A stretch of 64,000 nt of DNA from Desulfobacteraceae bacterium (lineage in GTDB: Bacteria; Desulfobacterota; Desulfobacteria; Desulfobacterales; SURF-7): contig QZKS01000087.1 in NCBI GenBank assembly GCA_003599865.1, positions 1 through 64,000 of the forward strand, read 5' to 3'. The notes under the pieces are model-generated. The model had not been told where the DNA came from. It was given only the letters and a program-made list of their open reading frames with translations, and searched no databases. Positions 52,798 to 62,156 of this stretch are shown here, piece by piece. The position numbers were made by a program, and so were the translations under genes. Positions within the stretch are counted from its first letter, which is position 1, and each line of letters begins with the position of its first letter.

Positions 52798-53589
52798 TTA
52801 TTCCGCGACAATAAAGGAATCGGTAAACCCGGCTTCCGCCAGCAGGCTTTCTTCCTTCATGATCTGCTGAAGAGACGTGTACTTCCCTACCCGAACCCGG
52901 TAAAAGGTTTCCTGCCCGGTGTCATGCCGGGAGATATGGGCGTTCTCATACTGCCGGCTCAAGGTCTGCACCAGCCGTTCCGCATTTTCCCTGTTCTTGA
53001 AGGCGCCTACCTGGAAGGTAAACGTGCCCGCGTCGTAGTTGACCGGTACAAATTCGGTCGGCGTATCGGTTGGCCGGGATTTGTCTTTGGAAGCGCCCAA
53101 TGCCACCACGATGACCGGTGCGGTTCCGGGCCCGACCATATCCAGTTTTTTGGCGGCGGTATATGAGAGGTCAATGATGCGGTTTCCCACAAAAGGGCCC
53201 CGGTCGTTGATCCGGACAACAACCTCTTTTTCATTTTTTTTGTTATACACGCGGACCCAGGTTCCCAGAGGCAGGGTTTTGTGCGCGGCGGTCATGGCAT
53301 GCATATCATAGATCTCGCCATTAGAGGTCTTTTTGCCATGAAACTGATCCCCATACCAGGAGGCGATTCCATCCTGCTGAAAGCCGCCGGCGTGAGATAT
53401 GGGCTGATACCACTGTCCCAGGACCTTGTATGGCTTGGGCTGGCCGGGTATGGCTTTGGGGGGCGGAGTATCCGGCCGCATCCGGGCACAGCCTGCCGTA
53501 AGGGCCATACACAGAAGTATGGGAAGGGCAAGTTTTATCAAACCGGAAAACCGGTTGTATGCAGGGTGTTTTTTCATCGGGCAGCTCAT
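52798..53589 (-). CDS. rlpA: RlpA-type septal ring lytic transglycosylase with SPOR domain
   Basis: Lipobox-like LTAGCARM; GIASWYGDQFHGKKTSNGEIYDMHAMTAAHKTLPLGTWVRVYN, VVRINDRGPFVGNRIIDLS; C-terminal SPOR FTFQVGAFKNRENAERLVQTL. Confidence 0.92.
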   Translation of the reverse strand: MSCPMKKHPAYNRFSGLIKLALPILLCMALTAGCARMRPDTPPPKAIPGQPKPYKVLGQWYQPISHAGGFQQDGIASWYGDQFHGKKTSNGEIYDMHAMTAAHKTLPLGTWVRVYNKKNEKEVVVRINDRGPFVGNRIIDLSYTAAKKLDMVGPGTAPVIVVALGASKDKSRPTDTPTEFVPVNYDAGTFTFQVGAFKNRENAERLVQTLSRQYENAHISRHDTGQETFYRVRVGKYTSLQQIMKEESLLAEAGFTDSFIVAE

Positions 53590-53860
53590 TTCCGTTTCAA
53601 GATTTATGATTCTTCATGCCATTAACACAGGTTTTGATAATGATTCAAATTGTTTTATGGAAAAGATGCGTATTTTTTACAAGACTGAAAAAATTCCATC
53701 ATATTGCCCGCACGGGAGAATGATCGGCTTGCAACCACCCCGGACACATGATAATAGGAAGGTGATCTTGTCTCAAGCCTTTTTATGAAAAAGGAAACTT
53801 CCAGGGCCGGTCAATTTCAGGTTTATATTTTTCCACGACCATAAAATCATAGGGGGAAAT

Positions 53861-54430
53861 ATGCTGATTCCACATTCATGGCGGCGTCGAATTTCTTTTA
53901 TCATGGCGGTTCTGTTTCTTGTTTTTACCGTCGGCACAACGGCATCGGCCGGTGGATTTTTAACCGCACCGGTTGATACACTGCACCCCTGTCTGTCATT
54001 GAGTGAAGCTGATTTTTCCCACCTGTTGGCCGGGGATCAACCAATATCGTTGCCCACACCGGAGTCGCCTTCAATGGATGTCGATTTCGGAAAGGTGCAT
54101 AAATATCTGGGATACAGTACAATCCTTCTGGCAGGTCTGGCGGCGGTCACCAGTTCAAGTAAGTCCCTTCATTACGGAGCGGCCTATTCGGCCACCGGTG
54201 CGGCGTTGGCCACGTGTTTTACCGGGTATTATGAATACCGGGACCGTTTTGATCTGGATAACGGGATTCTGGCCGAAGACAATGTGCATATCCTGTTGGG
54301 AACCCTGGGCGCCCTTGGTGTCGCCACCGCAATCGCCATTGCGGATTCCGGCGAAAATAATAGCCATGCGGGTGCAGGCATTATCGGCGGTGCGGCGATG
54401 ATGCTGTCCGTTATCGTGATCAAATGGTAG
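53861..54430 (+). CDS. Predicted multi-pass membrane protein (cytochrome b561-like arrangement)
   Basis: Signal-like N-terminus and hydrophobic segments with HKYLGYSTILLAGLAAV and NVHILLGTLGALGVATAI. Confidence 0.55.
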   Translation: MLIPHSWRRRISFIMAVLFLVFTVGTTASAGGFLTAPVDTLHPCLSLSEADFSHLLAGDQPISLPTPESPSMDVDFGKVHKYLGYSTILLAGLAAVTSSSKSLHYGAAYSATGAALATCFTGYYEYRDRFDLDNGILAEDNVHILLGTLGALGVATAIAIADSGENNSHAGAGIIGGAAMMLSVIVIKW

Positions 54431-54441
54431 TCTTGCCATAA

Positions 54442-55059
54442 ATGATTGGTATGATCACCACCGGAATATTGCTGGGCCTATCCGCAGGCTTATCGCCCGG
54501 CCCTCTTCTCACGATTGTGATCGCGGAAACGATTCGTCATGATATCAAAGCCGGCATCCGGGTGGCCCTGGCCCCTCTGATAACGGATGTTCCGATTATC
54601 GCTGTCACGGTCTATATTGTAAGTCGCTTGTCACAGTTTGATGTGATACTGGGATGCATTACCCTGGTCGGAGGCGGTCTGGTGCTGTTTCTGGGATATG
54701 AAAGCTTACGGACCAAACCGGTTGCGGCAGATACCTTCATGGCCAGGCCGCATTCCCTGCTGAAAGGGATCGCGGTGAATGCCATGAGCCCGCATCCGTA
54801 CCTGTTCTGGTTCAGTGTCGGCGGCCCGATTCTCCTGAAAGCGCTGGAAAACAACATGCTGTCCGGAATCCTGTTTCTGTCCGGCTTCTATCTTCTGCTG
54901 GTCGGATCAAAGGTGATGATCGCGCTGCTGGTCAACCGGTCCCGGGCGTTTTTGCAGGGAAAGGCCTATCCGGCGGTCATGAGAATGCTGGGGATTCTAC
55001 TAATCGGATTTTCCGTTTTTCTTTTTCAGGAAGGTCTGGTATTGCTGGGTTTTATCTGA
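54442..55059 (+). CDS. LysE family translocator
   Basis: GMITTGILLGLSAGLSPGPLLTIVIAETIRHDIKAGIRVALAPL; NAMSPHPYLFWFSVGGP. Confidence 0.88.
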   Translation: MIGMITTGILLGLSAGLSPGPLLTIVIAETIRHDIKAGIRVALAPLITDVPIIAVTVYIVSRLSQFDVILGCITLVGGGLVLFLGYESLRTKPVAADTFMARPHSLLKGIAVNAMSPHPYLFWFSVGGPILLKALENNMLSGILFLSGFYLLLVGSKVMIALLVNRSRAFLQGKAYPAVMRMLGILLIGFSVFLFQEGLVLLGFI

Positions 55060-55100
55060 GAAGCAAAGGATCCAGACAAGATGAACGACAGGAAGCGAAG

Positions 55101-55529
55101 ATGCCGGATGACAGGTTGAGAATATCCAGTCAGATTATGATTCCCCTGAAGGAGATCGAAGTAAACGCGATCCGTGCCCAGGGAGCGGGCGGCCAGAATG
55201 TGAACAAGGTTGCTTCGGCTGTGCATATCCGTTTTGATATCCGGAACTCGTCCCTTCCGGATTTTTGCAAGCACAGACTGCTGGCCTTAAACGACCACCA
55301 CATCACCGGACAGGGACTGATTATCATCAAGGCCCAGCAATTCCGCAGCCAGGAGAAAAACCGGGATGACGGCCTGAACCGGCTGAGACGGATTATCCTC
55401 AATGCCATGGTCATCCGGAAAAAACGGAAGAAAACCATGCCCACCCAGGGCTCCCGTATCCGGCGCCTGGACCGTAAAATCCGGCGGGGCCGGATCAAAA
55501 CCCTGCGCCGAAAACCGGACGATGAGTAA
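55101..55529 (+). CDS. arfB: Alternative ribosome-rescue factor ArfB / GGQ-domain peptidyl-tRNA hydrolase
   Basis: RAQGAGGQNVNKVASAVHIRFDI GGQ motif and Lys/Arg-rich C-terminal tail. Confidence 0.92.
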   Translation: MPDDRLRISSQIMIPLKEIEVNAIRAQGAGGQNVNKVASAVHIRFDIRNSSLPDFCKHRLLALNDHHITGQGLIIIKAQQFRSQEKNRDDGLNRLRRIILNAMVIRKKRKKTMPTQGSRIRRLDRKIRRGRIKTLRRKPDDE

Positions 55530-55540
55530 AGGAGGATGTC

Positions 55541-56317
55541 ATGATCGGTGCCATTGCCGGAGATATCATCGGCTCGGTGTTTGAATCCCGGCCGGTCAAA
55601 ACAACCGATTTTCTCCTGTTTTCGAAACATTCCCGGTTTACGGATGATACGGTGTTGACCCTTGCCGTGGCCCATGCGATTCTCCGTCAGACCGATTATT
55701 CCGCAGCCCTCAAAACCTTTGGCGCAAGATATCCGGATGCCGGATACGGCATGTCCTTTCTGAACTGGATTTTTGCCGAACAAAGCGAGCCCTACAACAG
55801 CTGGGGAAACGGATCCGCCATGCGGGTCAGCCCTGTCGGGTTTGCCTTTTCCACCATGGAAGAGGTGCTCGAGCAGGCGGAAAAAAGCGCTTCCGCAACC
55901 CACAACCATCCCGAAGGAATCAAGGGCGCCCAGGCAACCGCCCTTGCCGTTTACCTTGCCCGGAACGGACAAAACAAAGAGGCCATCAGGGAGGAGATCA
56001 CCCGAAGGTTCGGGTATGCCCTGGACCGGACCGTGGAGGATATCCGTCCCGCGTACCGGTTTGATGTTTCCTGCCAGGGGTCGGTCCCCCAGGCCATCAT
56101 CGCCTTTCTGGATTCCGAAAACTATGAAGATGCCGTCCGAAAGGCCGTTTCTCTGGGCGGCGACAGCGATACCCAGGCGTGCATTGCCGGCGGGATTGCC
56201 CAGGCCTATTACCGGTATATTCCGGAATCGATCATCCGGCAGGTGCATGGCATTTTGCCGGAACCCCTGTTATTGGTTCTCCAAGAGTTTACGGAGCGAT
56301 TCGGTCCATATTATTGA
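55541..56317 (+). CDS. ADP-ribosylglycohydrolase family protein
   Basis: MIGAIAGDIIGSVFESRPVKTTDF, RFTDDTVLTLAVAHAI, GNGSAMRVSPVGF, SLGGDSDTQACIAGGIAQAYY. Confidence 0.93.
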   Translation: MIGAIAGDIIGSVFESRPVKTTDFLLFSKHSRFTDDTVLTLAVAHAILRQTDYSAALKTFGARYPDAGYGMSFLNWIFAEQSEPYNSWGNGSAMRVSPVGFAFSTMEEVLEQAEKSASATHNHPEGIKGAQATALAVYLARNGQNKEAIREEITRRFGYALDRTVEDIRPAYRFDVSCQGSVPQAIIAFLDSENYEDAVRKAVSLGGDSDTQACIAGGIAQAYYRYIPESIIRQVHGILPEPLLLVLQEFTERFGPYY

Positions 56318-56679
56318 TCCCATTCCATGGAACTTGAAATTAACTGCATTTTGCGGAAAATCAGCGAAAATTCCAGATTTTCCAGAAAATGACCATTGTT
56401 CATAACTTGTCAATTTCTCCATAACAACCTGGAAACGGATAGAAAAATCAGCCTTCACCGGCGATGGTATTTTTTCTGAATCACCGATCAATGGATGATA
56501 AAAAAATCTGTTAAGTCAAACGGATATGTTCTGTCAATAACTATCCGGAACCGGCCGGGAAAGATCCGGAATATCCGGTTTGACAGAACCGCCTTGAATT
56601 TTTTATAGCAGGCATCATTGAGCGGTATCATATTCTTGCCCGCAATCCAAACCAACCGATACGCAAGGAGGAGTTCAGC

Positions 56680-56943
56680 ATGATTTCACCATCCTTTGAT
56701 ATCCATCAATTTATTGAAAATGTGAAAGAAAAAGACCCTTTAGACAGGGTATCCCTGGCAGAGCAGGAAGCGGTTCTGACCTGGAGGCAAAGTTATACAA
56801 GAAACGGCTCCCTGACCGAAGAGCAGAAAAACGGCATGCTGTATGAAAACAAACTTCTGAAAATTATCGACTATATCCGATATGGCATTATTCACAGGGA
56901 TATTGCTGAAATTGACCCGGAACTGCTGAGCGCCATTCGATAA
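56680..56943 (+). CDS. Hypothetical protein
   Basis: 87-aa ORF with upstream AAGGAGGAG ribosome-binding site and downstream strong terminator. Confidence 0.6.
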   Translation: MISPSFDIHQFIENVKEKDPLDRVSLAEQEAVLTWRQSYTRNGSLTEEQKNGMLYENKLLKIIDYIRYGIIHRDIAEIDPELLSAIR

Positions 56944-56950
56944 TATCCCA

Positions 56951-56994
56951 AACACCAGGCAGCAAGATCCTCCAACTGCCTGGTGTTTTTTTTT
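56951..56994 (+). terminator. Rho-independent terminator
   Basis: ACACCAGGCAG...CTGCCTGGTGT perfect 11-bp stem followed by a run of eight T. Confidence 0.9.
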
Positions 56995-57147
56995 CGCCCT
57001 CCCATGTTCTGCATTCACACCCCCCTTGCCAGACTCATCAAATAAGAGTAAATTTTCAACAAAGCACCTCAGTGGGCTCGGTGGAAGCCGGTGGCATTAT
57101 CTGCACCCACGGGGCCGGGTGTCCGCTGTATCAAAGGAGAATATGGC

Positions 57148-57879
57148 ATGGTGAAAATCAATGAAAATGAATTGTCGGCCATGTTGTTGGAGAATTTTAC
57201 GCTCAGGGAGGTTGAGCCGAATATCTTCTCCGTTCTCCCTGATAATGAATTTGGTAACGAGTATGACAGTCAGTTCGGTTTTGTTTACGACTTGGTAGCA
57301 TGCAATCCAATATACAACCGCCTTATTTGGGGCTATCCTGTCAAAATATTTCATCAAACAGCCAGTGAAGCACTGCATTCTTCACAAGAAGGGCACGTTT
57401 TGGATATTGGCTGTGGCTCTCTGGCATTCACAGCAAAAACATATAGTCAATATAGTGAACGGCCGGTTGTCTTGGTCGATCAATCGCTTAAAATGCTCCG
57501 CATGGCTAAATCAAGGTTAGTGAAACAAAACGGCCAAGTTCCAGATAATCTGGTTTTTCTTCATGCGGACGCTCTACAACTCCCATTTCAAGAAAACATT
57601 TTCACAACAATCCTTTCCGAGAATTTGCTTCACTGCCTCAGTGACACGGGTATTTTGCTGAAACAATTAAAAGCAGTCACATCAAAGAACAGCAAAATGT
57701 ATTTCACGACATTGGTGAAAAACAATCGTTTAGCTGACAAGTACCTTGAGGCGTTAGCTGACAGCGGCAAATTGGTATCGAGGGCCGTGGTTGACCACAA
57801 AAAAGTATTTGAGCAAATCGGCTTGTCTGCAAAATATGAAACAATCGGTAACATTTTGATAATCAAAGGAAATAAATAG
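57148..57879 (+). CDS. Class I SAM-dependent methyltransferase
   Basis: VLDIGCGSLAFTAKTYSQYSERPVVLVDQSLKMLRMAKSRL; start MVKINENEL. Confidence 0.85.
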   Translation: MVKINENELSAMLLENFTLREVEPNIFSVLPDNEFGNEYDSQFGFVYDLVACNPIYNRLIWGYPVKIFHQTASEALHSSQEGHVLDIGCGSLAFTAKTYSQYSERPVVLVDQSLKMLRMAKSRLVKQNGQVPDNLVFLHADALQLPFQENIFTTILSENLLHCLSDTGILLKQLKAVTSKNSKMYFTTLVKNNRLADKYLEALADSGKLVSRAVVDHKKVFEQIGLSAKYETIGNILIIKGNK

Positions 57880-57885
57880 ACAATC

Positions 57886-57977
57886 AGCGAACAATCGGAT
57901 CAACCTTACCGCGGGAAGCTCGCCGGCGCTACACGGGTAAGGTCATTGGCGCGGTCAGGTTACCCGTGGCGTTATGA
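57886..57977 (+). repeat. attC-like imperfect palindrome (candidate integron recombination site)
   Basis: AACCTTACCGCG (57902-57913) / CGCGGTCAGGTT (57950-57961), one mismatch, ending in GGCGTTATGA, in the spacer between same-strand genes. Confidence 0.4.
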
Positions 57978-57987
57978 AGGAGCAGAA

Positions 57988-58323
57988 ATGAACAATATTT
58001 TTCCCGATCCAATCAGAAACCTACCAGAAGCCGATATCCCTCTTGACGGCATCACCGCCTATTTATCACAGGCCAAAGATCATCAGGTGATCTTTATGCA
58101 ATTTGAAAATGATGTGGATCTTCCTGAACATTCTCATGCAGCACAAGTAGGGTTTGTCCTTAGCGGAAATATTGAATTGACGATCGATGGAATCAAGAAT
58201 AAATACAGCAAGGGAGATATTTATTTGATCCGGGAAAATGTAAAACACTCAGGAAAAATCTATGCCGGGTATGCGGACATTACCTTCTTTCAAGAGGCCA
58301 CCCGCTATAAAGAGAAAAAATAG
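57988..58323 (+). CDS. Cupin-domain protein
   Basis: VDLPEHSHAAQVGFVLSGNIELTIDGIKNKYSKGDIYLIRENVKHSGKIYAG. Confidence 0.85.
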   Translation: MNNIFPDPIRNLPEADIPLDGITAYLSQAKDHQVIFMQFENDVDLPEHSHAAQVGFVLSGNIELTIDGIKNKYSKGDIYLIRENVKHSGKIYAGYADITFFQEATRYKEKK

Positions 58324-58332
58324 CGGGAATTT

Positions 58333-58403
58333 CATAACGAGTCAGTAAACCGGACGCCGGAAAAGCAGCGGCGCTTCGCGGACAGTTCAGTGGCGGCGCT
58401 GAT
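58333..58403 (+). repeat. attC-like element (degenerate)
   Basis: CATAACG shortly after the cupin stop (complement of the CGTTATG at the 5' side of this gene) followed by CCGGACGCCGGAAAAGCAGCGGCGC. Confidence 0.3.
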
Positions 58404-58443
58404 TACTTCCAATATTGCCGAAACGAAATTGAACATACTGATC

Positions 58444-58884
58444 ATGACAAAAACAAACCGAAAAAAGATGACAATCCATGCAGATTTAATTGCACCATGT
58501 GGAATGAACTGCCGGCTCTGCTGGGGATACATTCGAGAAAAGAATACATGTCCAGGTTGTCTCAGGATCGATAGCCAAGAGAGTCGGAAATCAATATGCC
58601 GAACCATATGTAGAATCAGAAATTGTGAACAAATCACCAACGGCAAAACCAAGTACTGTTCTGATAGTTGTGATAGTTTCCCCTGCGCCAGGTTGAAACA
58701 ATTGGATAAGCGATACAGAACCAAGTATGGAATGAGCATGATCGATAACCTCAAATTGATAAATGAAGCCGGGATCAGACATTTCATTGGTAATGAAAAC
58801 CAAAAATGGATTTGTCCCGAATGTGGGGAAATAATTTGTGTTCATAAACCAACATGCCTTTCTTGCGGGTATAAATGGTATTAA
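58444..58884 (+). CDS. DUF3795-like cysteine-rich protein
   Basis: DLIAPCGMNCRLCWGYIREKNTCPGC and C-terminal zinc-ribbon-like CPECGEIICVHKPTCLSCGYKWY. Confidence 0.7.
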   Translation: MTKTNRKKMTIHADLIAPCGMNCRLCWGYIREKNTCPGCLRIDSQESRKSICRTICRIRNCEQITNGKTKYCSDSCDSFPCARLKQLDKRYRTKYGMSMIDNLKLINEAGIRHFIGNENQKWICPECGEIICVHKPTCLSCGYKWY

Positions 58885-58934
58885 GAAAAAAAACGGGGTC
58901 TTCATTCTTGACAGAATTGGAAACAACGGCTTTG

Positions 58935-58986
58935 CCGAACCTGCACGGGACGCCAAACAGCTGGCGCCTGTGAGTTTTCAGTTCGG
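58935..58986 (+). repeat. attC-like imperfect hairpin
   Basis: CCGAACCTGCACGGGACGCC-AAACAGCT-GGCGCCTGTGAGTTTTCAGTTCGG with bulged bases in the stem. Confidence 0.4.
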
Positions 58987-59015
58987 TCTCATAGAAGGGC
59001 ATTCATAAGTTTAAA

Positions 59016-59417
59016 ATGAAAAAATATGATACATCTTGGGATCTGATTAAAAGTGAGAAGGGAAACTTACCAGACGATCAAAATGCCTTCGATAAAAAAT
59101 ATCGAGAATGGCAAGAGCGTTCATGGGAGTTGTGGCTTAATGAAAACCTTAAATTTCCATTTCTTGTTAAAAGGATGGAAGATGAAGACGATGCATATTT
59201 TACAGACATTGCTGATCATGAACCCTTTAGACTTGGTCATGAAATGAAAGTTGTGGCACTTGATATGGAGGATGATCTGTACGGTGTGATAGTCAAGGTC
59301 AGAGAAGGGCGGAGAGTTGGATATGTCCCTCTTTGCGATTTTGAAGTACCTGATAAAGAAGACCCAAATTACTGGCCTGTTCGGGAATATGTGGTTTGGT
59401 TTGCTAACCTATGTTAA
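59016..59417 (+). CDS. Small acidic protein, possibly CcbP-like calcium-binding family
   Basis: SWELWLNENLKFPFLVKRMEDEDDAYFTD...GHEMKVVALDMEDDLYGVIVKVREGRRVGYVPLCDFEV; family recalled, not searched. Confidence 0.5.
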   Translation: MKKYDTSWDLIKSEKGNLPDDQNAFDKKYREWQERSWELWLNENLKFPFLVKRMEDEDDAYFTDIADHEPFRLGHEMKVVALDMEDDLYGVIVKVREGRRVGYVPLCDFEVPDKEDPNYWPVREYVVWFANLC

Positions 59418-59445
59418 TTTTGGCCGAACAAATGAGGGATTTGAA

Positions 59446-59682
59446 ATGCCTACTATATTCCGGATAGGACCTTACCGCTTTTTCTTTTACTCAAGTGACC
59501 GTGATGAACCGTTCCATGTCCATGTTGAGCGTGAAAAGAGCATTGCAAAAATATGGATGGATCCAATAAGGCTGCAAAATAGTGGTGGGTTTAACAGATC
59601 CGAAATAAACAGAATATTATCGCTCGTATCTGAGCACCAAACTGAAATAACGGAGGCTTGGCATGAATACTTTGGCGATTAA
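59446..59682 (+). CDS. DUF4160 domain protein
   Basis: MPTIFRIGPYRFFFYSSDRDEPFHVHVEREKSIAKIWMDPIRL...GGFNRSEINRI. Confidence 0.8.
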   Translation: MPTIFRIGPYRFFFYSSDRDEPFHVHVEREKSIAKIWMDPIRLQNSGGFNRSEINRILSLVSEHQTEITEAWHEYFGD

Positions 59683-59965
59683 CATTGAATTACCGAATAT
59701 ACACTGCGTCCAGACTACTGAAGATACATTAACAGTCGAGCTTGATGACGGCCGCACATTATCAGTTCCCATTGCATGGTATCCTAGATTACAGCACGCA
59801 ACACCGGAAGAAAGAGAAAATTGGCGATTAATTGGTGGGGGCCAAGGCATTCACTGGGAATCCTTAGATGAAGACATTAGCATCCAAGGGATTATTGCTG
59901 GAAAGTCATCCGGTGAGAGCCAATCATCATTTAAAAAATGGCTTGAATCCCGAAAGATCGAATAG
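59663..59965 (+). CDS. DUF2442 domain protein
   Basis: LTVELDDGRTLSVPIAWYPRLQHATPEERENWRLIGGGQGIHWESLDEDISIQGII; overlaps the DUF4160 gene. Confidence 0.8.
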   Translation: MNTLAINIELPNIHCVQTTEDTLTVELDDGRTLSVPIAWYPRLQHATPEERENWRLIGGGQGIHWESLDEDISIQGIIAGKSSGESQSSFKKWLESRKIE

Positions 59966-60007
59966 CCTTGCTGCCCATGACAGAGGCGTTATTTTCCAAT
60001 GGAGTAA

Positions 60008-60415
60008 GTGATGAGTAATTTTCAGGACCACATCAACTCGGCCAAACGAACTGGAAATATCGAGTTTTCCATTGAGGAGCGGAGGGCTGATTGCGTTATC
60101 AGTCGTATGCCGGTTACCGCTGGTGTCCTAAACCCTTATGGTACGGTGCAGGCCGGTGCGATGATCTGGTTGGCGGATGTTACCGCATCGGTCCTTGCGC
60201 TTGAGGGACAAACGATTGGAGAAAACGGAAAGGGATTCCCCCTTGCTATCGATATTCATACAAATCTTCTCGGTAACCAAAGGGCTGGAGAAATTAAGGC
60301 AGAGGCCAGATTTGTGAGCAAAGGGAAAACGGTTCAGGTGATCAGGACCCAGGTGATTGGCAATGAAGGCAAGCTACTGGCCGAAGTCACAACGACCCAT
60401 ATCCTGGCAAAATAG
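60008..60415 (+). CDS. PaaI-family hotdog thioesterase
   Basis: GVLNPYGTVQAGAMIWLADVTASVLALEGQ...IDIHTNLLGNQRAGEIKAEARFVSKGKTVQVIRTQV. Confidence 0.8.
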   Translation: MMSNFQDHINSAKRTGNIEFSIEERRADCVISRMPVTAGVLNPYGTVQAGAMIWLADVTASVLALEGQTIGENGKGFPLAIDIHTNLLGNQRAGEIKAEARFVSKGKTVQVIRTQVIGNEGKLLAEVTTTHILAK

Positions 60416-60434
60416 GTCGGAGGGAACAAAAACT

Positions 60435-61310
60435 ATGAAAAAACGCATTTTTTACATCCTGGATGTGTTTGCCGAGAAAAAGTATGCCGGTAATCAGCTG
60501 GCTGTTTTCCGGAATGCGGGGGAACTTTCCGGCGAAGAAATGCAGCATATCGCGCGTGAGATCAATTTTTCGGAAACCACATTTATCCTTTCCGATGAAC
60601 AGAACAATAACGGCTTTGACGTGCGGATATTCACCCCAAAGGAAGAAATCCCTTTTGCCGGTCATCCGACCATAGGAACCGCAAAAGTCATTCAAAGTTT
60701 CATTTTGCAAGGCAAAGCGGAAAAGGTGGTTCTGAATTTAAAGGCAGGCCGGATTCCGGTCACCTTTGATCCGGATGGCTATTCCTGGATGAACCAGATC
60801 CGGCCCGTATTTGGTCAACAGCACGGACCGGAACCTCTGGCAAAAATTATCGGTGTGGATGTTTCGGAAATGGATACGCGTTTTCCCATTCAGGAAGTTT
60901 CGACCGGATTGCCGTTTTTCATCGTGCCGCTGAAGGATATTGCCGCTTTGCAAAAGGCAAGGATTGATCAGGAAATGTATTTTGAATATATCAAAAACAC
61001 AGAGGCAAAGGGCATTCTCATTTTTTCCCCGGAACCGCATGAGCCGCAGAATCATATCAGCGTCCGTGTTTTTGTGGATTATTACGGTGTTCCGGAAGAT
61101 CCGGCAACCGGCAGCGGAAACGGATGCCTGGCCGGTTATCTGGTGAAGCATCGGTATTACGGGCAGGACAGTATTGATATCCGCAGTGAACAGGGCTATG
61201 AGATGGGCAGGCCGTCTCTGCTGCTGTTGAAAGCGAGGCAGCAGGACAACGGCATAGACATCTTTGTCGGCGGAAAATGCGTCATGGTGGCCCAGGGGGA
61301 ATTTGTTTGA
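60435..61310 (+). CDS. PhzF family isomerase
   Basis: [77 protein letters not shown]. Confidence 0.93.
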   Translation: MKKRIFYILDVFAEKKYAGNQLAVFRNAGELSGEEMQHIAREINFSETTFILSDEQNNNGFDVRIFTPKEEIPFAGHPTIGTAKVIQSFILQGKAEKVVLNLKAGRIPVTFDPDGYSWMNQIRPVFGQQHGPEPLAKIIGVDVSEMDTRFPIQEVSTGLPFFIVPLKDIAALQKARIDQEMYFEYIKNTEAKGILIFSPEPHEPQNHISVRVFVDYYGVPEDPATGSGNGCLAGYLVKHRYYGQDSIDIRSEQGYEMGRPSLLLLKARQQDNGIDIFVGGKCVMVAQGEFV

Positions 61311-61356
61311 TTTTTTGGGCGTTCCATATCAAACAGGTAGGAAAATGACGATCATT

Positions 61357-61384
61357 GTAGAGACGCGATGTATCGCGTCTCTAC
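61357..61384. repeat. Palindromic repeat, copy 1
   Basis: GTAGAGACGCGAT-GT-ATCGCGTCTCTAC, 13-bp perfect arms. Confidence 0.9.
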
Positions 61385-61443
61385 GGGATAACGGATTATC
61401 AGGGCACTGGGTATCACAATCAATATCACAGGAGGATGGTAAT

Positions 61444-62133
61444 ATGAAAAAATATGTCGCGGAGTTTTTTGGAACATTCTGGCTGGTTCTTGGCGGTTGC
61501 GGCAGTGCGGTTCTGGCGGCGGCGTTTCCCAATGTGGGAATCGGGCTGCTTGGCGTTTCCCTGGCATTTGGTCTGACGGTTCTGACCATGGCCTTTGCCA
61601 TCGGGCACATATCCGGCTGCCACCTGAACCCGGCAGTATCGTTTGGTCTGTGGGCCGGTGGCCGTTTTCCGGCAAAAGACCTGCCGCCGTATATTGTTGC
61701 GCAGGTCCTGGGCGGGATTGTTGCCGGCGGTGTCCTGTATCTTATCGCCGGCGGCAAGGCGGGCTTTGATCTGTCCGGAGGATTTGCTTCCAATGGTTAC
61801 GGCGAACATTCGCCGGGCGGGTATAATCTGACGGCAGCCCTGATAACGGAAGTGGTCATGACCATGATGTTCCTGATCGTGATTCTCGGTTCCACGGACA
61901 AGCGGGCGCCGCAGGGATTGGCGCCGATTGCCATCGGCCTTTGCCTGACGCTCATCCATCTGATCAGCATTCCGGTTACCAACACCTCGGTAAATCCGGC
62001 GCGCAGTACGGGCGTTGCCGTGTTTGTGGGCGGCTGGGCGATTTCACAGCTCTGGCTTTTCTGGGTGGCTCCGATTATCGGCGGCATGCTTGGCGCTGTG
62101 GTCTATCGTTTTATCGGTGATGAAAAAAATTGA
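61444..62133 (+). CDS. aqpZ: Aquaporin Z-type MIP channel
   Basis: [56 protein letters not shown] (both NPA motifs). Confidence 0.96.
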   Translation: MKKYVAEFFGTFWLVLGGCGSAVLAAAFPNVGIGLLGVSLAFGLTVLTMAFAIGHISGCHLNPAVSFGLWAGGRFPAKDLPPYIVAQVLGGIVAGGVLYLIAGGKAGFDLSGGFASNGYGEHSPGGYNLTAALITEVVMTMMFLIVILGSTDKRAPQGLAPIAIGLCLTLIHLISIPVTNTSVNPARSTGVAVFVGGWAISQLWLFWVAPIIGGMLGAVVYRFIGDEKN

Positions 62134-62156
62134 TCGGGGGGTATTGTTTATAAAAC

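Noticed and set aside
53861-54430. Possible functional cytochrome b561
   Set aside because: Only two clear His positions and a loose helix pattern; insufficient to claim heme binding.
55130-56248. 372-aa minus-strand ORF opposite arfB and the ADP-ribosylglycohydrolase
   Set aside because: Mirror ORF spanning two well-supported genes on the other strand; no domain signature.
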